Below are positions 43,237 through 52,641 of a stretch of DNA of 64,000 bases, one piece after another. The stretch is taken from assembly GCF_036241575.1 (NCBI RefSeq), contig NZ_CP108455.1:1012501-1076500 (forward strand), in the 5' to 3' direction. Source of the stretch: Streptomyces sp. NBC_01267. GTDB taxonomy: Bacteria > Actinomycetota > Actinomycetes > Streptomycetales > Streptomycetaceae. The position numbers and the translations under genes were made by a program. The first letter of the stretch is position 1. Each line of letters starts with the position of its first letter. The notes beneath the pieces are model-generated. The model made no database searches. It saw only the letters and a list, made by a program, of their open reading frames with translations, and was not told where the DNA came from.

Positions 43237-44361
43237 TCAGGGCGCGACCGATTCGTATCCGGTGAATCCGCTGGGGTCGTGGCGGCCGAAGCTGCCGTGC
43301 TCGAAGATGCCGTGGCCCACCTGCCCGTCGAGGGTGAAACGCGCGGCGTGATCGGTGACGCCGAAGGCCGCCGCCGGGTGGGCCGACGGGTCGCTCAGGT
43401 CGTAGGCGCGCCGGTCGGTCCAGCCGCGCCCCTGCCAGGTGCCGTGCTGCCAGTCGGTGGCCGGCGGGTAGCCCGCACCGAGCGCCAGCGGCGAGGAGCA
43501 GAGGATCTCGACGCCCAGTTCCAGTGGTTCGCGGCCGGGGCCGGTGAGATGGATGACAGCGCGTTCGGGGTGGCGGGTGCCCGGCCGGTAGCCGATGTCG
43601 GCCTGTGGCCAGCCGAGTTGGACGTCGCGCCGGCCGTTCCGTACGAGCAGTGCCTCGCTCAGGGTGCGGTAGCCGTCGGCGTCCTCCTGGGCGATGACCA
43701 TCATGAATCTGTCCTCGAACCGGACCGGGGCCCAGATCCAGTGGAAGCCTTCGGGGCGCTGCTCGGCGGCGGCACGCCCGCCCTCCTCGCCGGGGATGGG
43801 CCGCACGCCCCAGCTCCGGTCGCGGGTGCCCGTCCACTCCCCCGCCGCGAGCCGGATCTCCGTACCACCGGCCCGTACGGTCCCGGTACAGCTGCCCGCC
43901 TGGACGAAGCGGCGGCCTTCGAGCATCAGCCGCTCGCCGCGCCGCTGGACGTGGTGCGGCTCCCAGACGGCGGGGAAGTCGGCGGTCCACTCGATGTCGA
44001 ACGAGAGCGAGTCCGGGTCGGCGGGATCGGCGTCGCAGTGCAGGGACAGCCGGCGCAGCGGGGTGTCGACCGTGATGCGCAGCGGGCCCACGGCGAGGTT
44101 CGTCCGGTCGTCGGTGAGGGCGTCCGACGCGCGCACCGCGAGGAGCCGGTCGCCGCTGCGCAGCGTGGCATAGGCGTCGATCACACCCGTGTTGGGGTAG
44201 ACGCCGAGGCCCACGATCAGGAGCGCCGTGCCGTGATGGTCGAAGACGTGGAAGATGCACCGGTCGTAGGCGTTGCGGTCGCCCGTCGCGACATGCTTCA
44301 TCGACAACGGCACCTGGTGGACGGGGTATTCGTCGAGCGCTACCGGACGGTCGTCGGTCAC
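43237..44361 (-). CDS. AttH/CrtC-like lipocalin-fold protein, tentative
   Basis: The 374-residue protein is beta-rich and has RDRSWGVRPIPGEEG and FHWIWAPVRFEDRF, which resemble the double lipocalin-fold AttH/CrtC and DUF7064/7065-type proteins, some of which hydrate or isomerise lipids and terpenoids. The GTG at 44361 is clear because AGGAGG precedes it by five bases. It is the first gene of a pair with the phosphotransferase (40-bp gap). I am unsure of the precise family, and the activity is unknown. Confidence 0.7.
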   Translation of the reverse strand: MTDDRPVALDEYPVHQVPLSMKHVATGDRNAYDRCIFHVFDHHGTALLIVGLGVYPNTGVIDAYATLRSGDRLLAVRASDALTDDRTNLAVGPLRITVDTPLRRLSLHCDADPADPDSLSFDIEWTADFPAVWEPHHVQRRGERLMLEGRRFVQAGSCTGTVRAGGTEIRLAAGEWTGTRDRSWGVRPIPGEEGGRAAAEQRPEGFHWIWAPVRFEDRFMMVIAQEDADGYRTLSEALLVRNGRRDVQLGWPQADIGYRPGTRHPERAVIHLTGPGREPLELGVEILCSSPLALGAGYPPATDWQHGTWQGRGWTDRRAYDLSDPSAHPAAAFGVTDHAARFTLDGQVGHGIFEHGSFGRHDPSGFTGYESVAP

Positions 44362-44570
44362 GGCATCCTCCTGGCGGCAGGGGAGATGACGGTACGTCAG
44401 AAAGCGTGCGGGCGGCCATACCCGGACCGCCACCGGAATCACCGGCGCGGGCGTGGGCGCCGGATCGCGCGAGGGCGGACGGGTCGCTCCGTCGCGCACC
44501 CTCACCGCGCGAACAGACGCCCGACGCGGGCGGGCGGTGACCCGGCGCCGCCGTCCCCCGTTGACCCGGC

Positions 44571-44810
44571 ATGACTCTTCTGCACTACGGGGCCGGGGCA
44601 GGACGGCGCCGGCTCGTCGCAGCCGCGCCTGAAGAATCGCTTCCGCAGGTCGTGGACGCGCCCATCTACCAGGCGCTGGTCAGCCAGTGGGTGCGCGCGG
44701 GCAGGACCCTGCCGGGCCGCCGGGACCAGGAATGGGCACGCCTGACCGCGGCCGGTGTGCGGCCGGGGCAGTTCAGTGCGACTCCGGACCCGCGAGATGG
44801 CGGGCGATGA
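44571..44810 (+). CDS. Small hypothetical protein (79 aa)
   Basis: This soluble protein has a helical core (VDAPIYQALVSQWVRAGRTL, then PGRRDQEWARLT) of the type common in small Streptomyces proteins. No family is assigned. It diverges from the AttH-like gene and overlaps the 3' end of the acyl-CoA dehydrogenase gene by 38 bp. No good ribosome-binding site is seen, which lowers confidence. Confidence 0.5.
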   Translation: MTLLHYGAGAGRRRLVAAAPEESLPQVVDAPIYQALVSQWVRAGRTLPGRRDQEWARLTAAGVRPGQFSATPDPRDGGR

Positions 44811-45945
44811 CCATCCGCTGGATCTGATTGGTGCCCTCGACGATCTGCAGCACCTTGGCTTCCCGCATGAACCGCTCGACCGGGAAGTCCGCCGTGTACC
44901 CGTAGCCGCCGAGCACCTGAACGGCGTCGGTGGTGACCCGCATCGCCGCGTCCGTACAGAAGAGTTTGGCCATGGCGGCCTGCCGGGAGAAGGGACGCCC
45001 GGCGTCCCTCAGCCGGGCCGCGGCGAGGTAGAGCGCGCGGCCCGCCTCGATCTGCGTGGCCATGTCGGCGAGCATGAAGCGCAGGCCCTGGAAGTCCGCG
45101 ATGGGGCGGCCGAACTGCCGTCTCCCGGTCGCGTACTCGACCGCCTCGTCCAGTGCCGCCTGGGCGACGCCGATGGCGCAGGCGGCGATGCCGAGCCGCC
45201 CGGAGTCGAGCGCGGACAGCGCGATGGCGAAGCCCTGGCCCTCCTCGCCGATCCGCCGCGCATCGGACACCCGGACCCCGTCGAAGTGCAGTTGGGCGGT
45301 GGGCGAGCCCTTCATCCCCATCTTCTTCTCGGGAACCGCGGCGTCCAGTCCGTCGGCATCACCCGGCACCAGGAAGGCCGAGATGCCCCGGGCCCCGTCT
45401 CCGCCGGTACGCGCCAGGACCGTGTAGAAGTCCGCGATTCCGCCGTGGGTGATCCACGCCTTGGTCCCGGTGATGATCCATTCGTCGCCCTCGCGCACGG
45501 CCTTCGTCCGCAGCGAGGCGGCGTCGGAACCGGATGCGGGCTCGGAGAGGCAGTACGCACCGAGGAGCCCGCCGCCGAGCATCGCGGGCAGCTGGGCGGC
45601 CTGCTGCTCCTTGGTGCCGTACCCGGCAAGCGCGTGGCAGGCGAGGGAGTGGACGCTGACACCCAGACCGATCGTCAGCCGCGCCGAAGCCAGCTCTTCG
45701 AGGACCTGGAGGTAGACCTCGTACGGCTGGTCACCACCGCCGTGGGCGGAGTCGTAAGGGAGGCCGAGCAGCCCGGCTTCGGAGAGCAGCGTGAAGATCT
45801 CACGCGGGAACCGGCCGGCTTCCTCCTCGGCCGCCGCACCGGGCGCGATCTCCCGCTGGACGATGTCGCGCACCAGCGCGATCAGGTCTCGGGACTCCTC
45901 GGTGGGCAACTGCCGGTCCACCAACTGCGGGGCGCGGTCGGACAT
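44773..45945 (-). CDS. Acyl-CoA dehydrogenase
   Basis: The 390-residue flavoprotein has the ACAD signatures AYCLSEPASGSDAAS and MGMKGSPTAQLHFDGVRV, the FAD-binding QVLGGYGYTADFPVERFMRE, and VEGTNQIQR with catalytic base E370. It would catalyse alpha,beta-dehydrogenation of an acyl-CoA and pass electrons to ETF. The ATG at 45945 has GGAGGAG upstream; an in-frame start nine codons earlier is less likely. The chain length preferred is unknown. It is divergent from the chitinase gene across 304 bp. Confidence 0.95.
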   Translation of the reverse strand: MSDRAPQLVDRQLPTEESRDLIALVRDIVQREIAPGAAAEEEAGRFPREIFTLLSEAGLLGLPYDSAHGGGDQPYEVYLQVLEELASARLTIGLGVSVHSLACHALAGYGTKEQQAAQLPAMLGGGLLGAYCLSEPASGSDAASLRTKAVREGDEWIITGTKAWITHGGIADFYTVLARTGGDGARGISAFLVPGDADGLDAAVPEKKMGMKGSPTAQLHFDGVRVSDARRIGEEGQGFAIALSALDSGRLGIAACAIGVAQAALDEAVEYATGRRQFGRPIADFQGLRFMLADMATQIEAGRALYLAAARLRDAGRPFSRQAAMAKLFCTDAAMRVTTDAVQVLGGYGYTADFPVERFMREAKVLQIVEGTNQIQRMVIARHLAGPESH

Positions 45946-46117
45946 GGCGACGCTCTCCTCCCTGTCGGGCACTGCGGCGTACGCGCGGCCAGGGTGTGGC
46001 GACGCCGCCGGGTCTCACCTTCGGCCGATGCTGCCCTCCCGGATCGCGGAAGGGGCTGACCAGAGGCTGTGGCGGCTTGAGTATGCCCGATCGGCGGACT
46101 TCCGTCACGGGGGCCAG

Positions 46118-46155
46118 ATTGGTCCGAACCATTGACCTCACTGGTCTAGTCCTTC
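46118..46155 (+). promoter_or_regulatory. Two DasR-like (dre) repeats in the chitinase promoter
   Basis: ATTGGTCCGAACCATT (46118-46133) and ACTGGTCTAGTCCTTC (46140-46155) both resemble the dre consensus ACTGGTCTAGACCAGT. Paired 12-bp TGGTC-type repeats are classic in Streptomyces chitinase promoters. DasR would repress until glucosamine phosphates rise. The site lies 95-132 bp before the chitinase start and may also affect the divergent acyl-CoA dehydrogenase. Confidence 0.7.
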
Positions 46156-46249
46156 TACCTTCCCCCTAGCGGCTTTTCGCGTTCATGCCAAAACGGCGCT
46201 ACCGCTCAGTTCCCCCACCTTCCGTTCCCCTCCCCCACGAGGAGACAGC

Positions 46250-47515
<1,266 letters not shown>

Positions 47516-47534
47516 CACCGCTCACGCAGAACGA

Positions 47535-47566
47535 GGGGGTGGGGAGCCCGACGGCTCCCCACCCCC
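47535..47566. terminator. Chitinase/TetR convergent hairpin terminator
   Basis: A perfect 14-bp inverted repeat (47535-47548 and 47553-47566) with a CGAC loop lies 19 bp after the chitinase stop and 26 bp from the convergent TetR stop. Confidence 0.85.
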
Positions 47567-47592
47567 CTTCCGCTCACGCCGTGCGCGGCCCG

Positions 47593-48234
47593 TCACTCCG
47601 CGGGTGGCGGCGAGGGGCACTCGGGGACGAACTCGCCAATGGTGTCGAGGGTGTTGCGCAACATCCTGACCAACAGTTCACGGACCGTCTCCCGGACCAT
47701 GTCCGGCTGCCCCAGCCAGTCGAGCGCGACCCCCTCCACCGCGTTGAGCCAGCCCAGCAGCGCCAGCCTGGCCAGCGGCGGGATGTTCCGGTGCCCGTAC
47801 GCACCCTCCGCGATGGTGGCGATCAGCTCCTCGCGCACCGCGCCGCGCAGCGCCTGCACCTGGGTGTCGAAGCCGACTCCCCCGGTCACGATGGTGCGGA
47901 AGGCCGCCTTGTTGTGCTGGGCGTAGAGCAGATAGCCCTCGATGGTGCGGTGCACGCGGTCGGCGCGGGGAAGGTCGGTGCCGCCGGCCGCGCGGGCCAC
48001 CAGATCGGCCACCGAATCCTCGACGATGGCGAAGTAGTAGCCGCGTTTGCTCTTGAAGTAGTAGTAGATGAGCCCTTTCGCGACTCCCGCGTGCTGGGCG
48101 ATGTCATCCATCGACAGCACGTCGTAAGCCGTGTCGGCGAACAGTCTCCGGCCGATGACGATGAGCTCCTTGCGGCGGAGCTGGGACCGCTCGGTCGGTA
48201 CGCGCTGTTGAAGGGGGAGTCCACTCTGCTTCAC
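47593..48234 (-). CDS. TetR-family transcriptional regulator
   Basis: The 213-residue protein has a TetR helix-turn-helix (IGRRLFADTAYDVLSMDDIA, then AGVAKGLIYYYFKSKRGYYF) and a helical ligand domain. The GTG at 48234 (VKQSGLPLQQ) is chosen; the reading from 48363 would add Cys/Gly-rich residues atypical of the family. No operon partner is on the same strand, so its target is unknown. The large upstream gap before the GH35 gene could hold its operator. Confidence 0.9.
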   Translation of the reverse strand: MKQSGLPLQQRVPTERSQLRRKELIVIGRRLFADTAYDVLSMDDIAQHAGVAKGLIYYYFKSKRGYYFAIVEDSVADLVARAAGGTDLPRADRVHRTIEGYLLYAQHNKAAFRTIVTGGVGFDTQVQALRGAVREELIATIAEGAYGHRNIPPLARLALLGWLNAVEGVALDWLGQPDMVRETVRELLVRMLRNTLDTIGEFVPECPSPPPAE

Positions 48235-48784
48235 CTTCGGCCCCAGTCTGCCGCCGTCTCGGAATCCCGAAGTATGGCAGACCTCACCTCTGGCCAAACA
48301 TGCACGTCCGCAGGGCTGTTGGCCGGGATCCCCGGGCGTTCCGACGAGCGAGCAGCACCTCACATCCGAAGAGGCGGCAACGGGAAGGCATACCCCGCCC
48401 GTGAGCGAATCTGTTGGAAAGTATTGAGATCAGTGCGGATCTGCGCTTCAATTTGCGCGCGACGAGTCCATCTCATGTGCCGCGGACCACTCATCCCCTG
48501 AGGGTGTAGGGCCGCAGGCCCGCGGCGACGACGGGAGCGTGCACATGCGGATGATCCACGGATCGACGCGGCCGGGTGCGTCGATCAACGCATCCTCGCC
48601 GTAACTGCTCACGGAACGAGGCGCGTTGTTCGCCACCGGCGTCTCGCCGGCGTACGCCTCAGCGTTCGGCTCTCTTTCGTCGCCTTTCCCACGTACCGCG
48701 TCGACGAACTCTGATCGCTCCTGATTCCGCGGCACCCAAGCAGGGGCGCTTCACCGTGTTGTGACCCATCTAGTGGAGGTTCCC
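48235..48784. other. 550-bp intergenic region between TetR and the GH35 gene, with a 9-bp hairpin
   Basis: GATCGACGC and its complement (48561-48569, 48578-48586) form a perfect hairpin with an 8-nt loop. The region is less GC-rich than its surroundings and contains GATC-rich segments near 48427-48450. One weak minus-strand reading (48448-48735) was considered and not accepted. It probably carries promoters for both divergent genes. Confidence 0.5.
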
Positions 48785-51700
48785 ATGAGCTCGAGAGGTA
48801 TAAGACGCCGGCTCCTGCACCGCTGTCTGGCAACCGGTACGGCCGTCGCCCTGCTCGGCGGCCTGAGCGTGGCCGCGGGTACGACTGCGGCGTCGCAGCC
48901 CACGGCGGCCCCGACCGGCCGGTCCGCGAGCCCTGCGGGTGCGGCGCATTCGGTGACGTACGACGGTTACTCGTATCTGATCGACGGCAAGCGGACCTAT
49001 CTGTGGGCCGGTGAGTTCCACTACTTCCGGCTGCCCAGCCAGGGCGAGTGGTTCGACGTGCTGCAGAAGATGAAGGCGGCCGGCTTCAACGCGGTGTCGC
49101 TGTACTTCGACTGGGGCTACCACTCGTCCGCGCCCGGGGTCTACGACTTCACCGGCGTGCGTGACGTGGACAAGCTGCTGGACATGGCGGACCAGCTCGG
49201 CATCTACGTGATCGCCCGTCCCGGCCCGTACATCAACGCCGAGGTGGACGGCGGCGGATTCCCCGCCTGGCTGCACAACAAGGTCGACGAGACCCGTACC
49301 ACCGACCCGAAGTGGCTGAAGTACTCCGACGAGTGGATGACGAAGATCGACCGCATCATCGCCCGCCACCAACTCACCAACGGCACCGGCACGGTGATCC
49401 AGTACCAGGTCGAGAACGAGTTCTACGACAGCGGACCCGGCGACCGCGCGTACATGAAGCACCTGGAGGACAAGGCCAGGGCGGACGGCATCAGCGTGCC
49501 CCTGGTCGGCAACAACGACGGTACGTTCAATTCCGGCACGGGCGCCCTGGACGTGGACGCGGTCGATTCCTACCCGCTGGGCTTCGACTGCTCCAACCCG
49601 TCGCACTGGGAGGGCGTGCCGGACATCAGTTACGACCACCCGGCCGGAAAGCCGCTGGTGACCGCGGAGTTCCAGGGCGGCGCGTTCGACTGGTGGGGCG
49701 GCCCCGGCTACGACAAGTGCGCGCAGCTGGTCAACGACAAGTTCGCCGACGTGTTCTACAAGCAGAACCTCGCGGTCGGCGCGACCATGCAGAACCTCTA
49801 CATGACCTACGGCGGCACCAACTGGGGCTGGCTGGGCATGATGAGCCACTACACGTCGTACGACTACGGCGCCGCGATCCGCGAGACGCGCCAGCTCGAC
49901 CCGAAGTACGACCAGGACAAGCTGATCGGCTACTTCACCCAGGCCGTCGCCCCGCTCACCAAGACCGACGCGCTGCCCGCGGTCCCGACCGACAATCCCA
50001 AGGTGCTGGACACCGCTCGGGCCAATCCGGACACCGGTACGCAGTTCCACGTGCTGCGGCACACCGACTCCACCGCGACGAGCACCGACAGCGCGCATCT
50101 GAAGCTCGACCTCGGTGCGCACACGTACACCGTCCCGCAGCAGTCCGGCACGTCCCTGACCCTGAACGGCCGTGAGTCCTCGATCGTCGTCGCGAACTAC
50201 GACCTCGGCAGCAACAACCTGATGCGCTACTCCACCTCCCAGATCATGACGAACGCCACCATCGGCGGGCGCGAGGTCGCGGTCCTCTACGGCGACCACG
50301 ACTCGGACGGCGAGACGGTCCTGCACTACGACACGAAGCCCACCGTCACCTCCACCGGCGGCAGCGTCACCTCCACCTGGGACGCGGACACCGGCGATCT
50401 GCGGCTCGACTACCGGCACACCGGCCTGACCCGGGTCCAGATCAGCGGCGGCGGCCGCCCGCTCCAGCTGCTGCTCGCCGACACCGCGACCGCCAAGACC
50501 TTCTGGCGGCAGGACACCGCGGCCGGCCCGGTCCTGGTCCGCGGTACCCACCTGCTGCGCGGCGCCTCGCGCGAGGCAGGAACCCTCGCCCTCAACGGCG
50601 ACATCGGCAGCGACGGCTCCGTCGAGGTCTGGTCCACGGCCAACTCCCTCACCTGGAACGGCCGGAAGGTCCACACCGGCGTCGGGAAGGACGGCAGCCT
50701 CACCGCCACGCTCCCCACCGCCGCCGATGTCTCCGTGCCCGCGCTCACCGGCTGGAAGCACACCCAGGAGTCGCCGGAATCGCAGCCCGGCTTCAACGAC
50801 TCGTCCTGGCAGGTGGCCGACAGAACCACGTCGAAGATCACCACTCCGGCCACCCTTCCGGTGCTGTCCGCCGACGACTACGGCTTCCACACGGGATCCA
50901 CCTGGTACCGCGGCCGGTTCACCGGAGACGACGGGACGACCGGCGTCACCCTGTCCACCCGGAGCAGCGGCGCGGCGGCGGCCTCCTCCGTGTGGCTCAA
51001 CGGCACCTTCCTCGGCAGCTCCACCGCCGACGGCCCGAAGACCTACACCTTCCCGCCGGGCACCCTCAAGAACGGGGGCGACAACGTTATCTCCGTCCTC
51101 ACCGTGAACATGGGACATGACGAGAACTGGGGACGGTCCGACCCCAGCACCGTCCGCGGGCTGACCGGCGCCACTCTGGTCGGGGACGCACCGAGCACCA
51201 TCACCTGGCGGCTGCAGGGCGTACGCGGCGGGGAGACCCCGGTCGACACCGTGCGCGGCCCGCTGGCCACCGGCGGTCTGTACGGCGAGCGCGCCGGCTG
51301 GATGCTGCCCGGCTACCCGACCGACCAGTGGAAGCCGACCACCCTGCCCGCCACCGACACCGCCCCCGGCGTCTCCTGGTACACCACCGACGCGAACCTG
51401 CACCTGCCCAAGGGCCAGGACACCTCGCTCGGCCTCACCCTCACCGACGATCCGTCCCGCAAGTACCGCGCCGAGATCTACGTCAACGGCTGGCACATGG
51501 GCAACTACGTCAACTACCTGGGCCCGCAGCACAGTTTCCCGATTCCGAACGGGGTGCTCGACCCGAACGGGAACAACCGGATCGCCATCGCCGTGTGGAA
51601 CCTCGACGAGAGCACCGGCGGCCTGGGCAAGGTCGAGCTCACCAAGTACGGCAGCTACGCCTCCTCACTGGCCGTCGCGCAGAACGACAGCCCCCGCTAC

Positions 51701-52483
51701 GACAAGACGCGGTACGCCATGCCCTCCGCGCACCAGCCCTCGGTCGCCCTCCAGGTGCCCGGATCGGTGGCGGGCGGCCAGTCCTTCACCGCGACCGCGA
51801 CCGTCAGCATGCCTGCCGGCGCACCCCCGGCCACCAAGGTGACCGCCGCGCTCGCGGCGCCCGACGGCTGGACCGTCGGCCCGCCCAGCGCGGTCGCCGG
51901 CCCCGTACGGATACCCGGCGGGAGATCGGCCACGTACACCTGGCACGTCACCGCCTCTGCCTCCCCCGGTCAGGTGAACCCGCTCATCGCCACCGTGCGC
52001 TTCGTCCGGGGCGGCCGGTCGCAGACCGCCACCGACGAGCGGATCATCGGGCCGTTCCGGCTCCCGCAGTCGAAGATGTCGGTGGTCCACGCGGACAGTC
52101 AGGAGACCTCCGGCGAGCACGCCCCGGCCACCAACGTCCTCGACGGCGACCCGGGCACCTACTGGCACACCCAGTGGTCCGGCACGGTCGCACCGATGCC
52201 GCACGAGATCCAGCTCGACCTCGGCGGCGACAACACCGTGTCCTGCCTGTACTACCTGCCACGCCAGGACGGCGCCAACGGCCGCATCGCCACGTACGAG
52301 GTGTACACCAGCAAGGACGGCGCCACCTGGGGCAACCCGGTCGCCACCGGAACCTGGACCAACACCTCCGCGGAACAGAAGGCCTGCTTCACCCCGGTCG
52401 GCGCGCACTACGTCCGGCTTCGCGCGCTCAGCGAGGTAAACGGCAATCCGTACACCTCGGCGGCCGAGATCAACGTCGGCTGA
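48785..52483 (+). CDS. Secreted GH35 beta-galactosidase with C-terminal F5/8C (CBM32-like) domain
   Basis: The 1232-residue enzyme has a basic signal peptide (residues ~1-40) and a GH35 barrel (GEFHYFRLP, ARPGPYINAEVDGGGFP). Acid/base E212 lies in QVENEF and the predicted nucleophile E295 in VTAEFQGGAFDWWGG. Several beta-sandwich domains follow, including jelly-roll units. The last ~140 residues form a discoidin-type domain (NVLDGDPGTYWHTQW, PHEIQLDLGG) that probably binds galactose-containing glycans. It would release terminal beta-galactose from plant or host polysaccharides outside the cell. The ATG at 48785 has GGAGG upstream. Confidence 0.93.
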   Translation: MSSRGIRRRLLHRCLATGTAVALLGGLSVAAGTTAASQPTAAPTGRSASPAGAAHSVTYDGYSYLIDGKRTYLWAGEFHYFRLPSQGEWFDVLQKMKAAGFNAVSLYFDWGYHSSAPGVYDFTGVRDVDKLLDMADQLGIYVIARPGPYINAEVDGGGFPAWLHNKVDETRTTDPKWLKYSDEWMTKIDRIIARHQLTNGTGTVIQYQVENEFYDSGPGDRAYMKHLEDKARADGISVPLVGNNDGTFNSGTGALDVDAVDSYPLGFDCSNPSHWEGVPDISYDHPAGKPLVTAEFQGGAFDWWGGPGYDKCAQLVNDKFADVFYKQNLAVGATMQNLYMTYGGTNWGWLGMMSHYTSYDYGAAIRETRQLDPKYDQDKLIGYFTQAVAPLTKTDALPAVPTDNPKVLDTARANPDTGTQFHVLRHTDSTATSTDSAHLKLDLGAHTYTVPQQSGTSLTLNGRESSIVVANYDLGSNNLMRYSTSQIMTNATIGGREVAVLYGDHDSDGETVLHYDTKPTVTSTGGSVTSTWDADTGDLRLDYRHTGLTRVQISGGGRPLQLLLADTATAKTFWRQDTAAGPVLVRGTHLLRGASREAGTLALNGDIGSDGSVEVWSTANSLTWNGRKVHTGVGKDGSLTATLPTAADVSVPALTGWKHTQESPESQPGFNDSSWQVADRTTSKITTPATLPVLSADDYGFHTGSTWYRGRFTGDDGTTGVTLSTRSSGAAAASSVWLNGTFLGSSTADGPKTYTFPPGTLKNGGDNVISVLTVNMGHDENWGRSDPSTVRGLTGATLVGDAPSTITWRLQGVRGGETPVDTVRGPLATGGLYGERAGWMLPGYPTDQWKPTTLPATDTAPGVSWYTTDANLHLPKGQDTSLGLTLTDDPSRKYRAEIYVNGWHMGNYVNYLGPQHSFPIPNGVLDPNGNNRIAIAVWNLDESTGGLGKVELTKYGSYASSLAVAQNDSPRYDKTRYAMPSAHQPSVALQVPGSVAGGQSFTATATVSMPAGAPPATKVTAALAAPDGWTVGPPSAVAGPVRIPGGRSATYTWHVTASASPGQVNPLIATVRFVRGGRSQTATDERIIGPFRLPQSKMSVVHADSQETSGEHAPATNVLDGDPGTYWHTQWSGTVAPMPHEIQLDLGGDNTVSCLYYLPRQDGANGRIATYEVYTSKDGATWGNPVATGTWTNTSAEQKACFTPVGAHYVRLRALSEVNGNPYTSAAEINVG

Positions 52484-52514
52484 GCGGGTACTCCTGGTAG
52501 ATCCAGGGGCTGCA

Positions 52515-52561
52515 CGACGACGGCCTGTACGACCCCGCTCGGGTCGTACAGGCCGTCGTCG
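52515..52561. terminator. Strong convergent hairpin between GH35 and GH2 genes
   Basis: A perfect 21-bp inverted repeat (52515-52535 and 52541-52561) with a 5-nt loop lies 31 bp after the GH35 stop and 80 bp from the convergent GH2 stop. Confidence 0.85.
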
Positions 52562-52641
52562 TCCGTGGTGGGTTCCGTGTCGTCAGGGCCGGTGACGGCC
52601 GGCCCGGACAGACACCGGTCCAGACACCGGCCGAGACCGGA

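Noticed and set aside
48448-48735. Minus-strand frame of 95 codons in the GH35 upstream region
   Set aside because: Third-position GC is only moderate, there is no ribosome-binding site, and no family is evident. It may be chance or a decayed gene.
48770-51532. Minus-strand open frame of 920 codons opposite the GH35 gene
   Set aside because: It lies wholly within a clear GH35 gene with signal peptide and catalytic motifs. The antisense protein has no recognisable domain.
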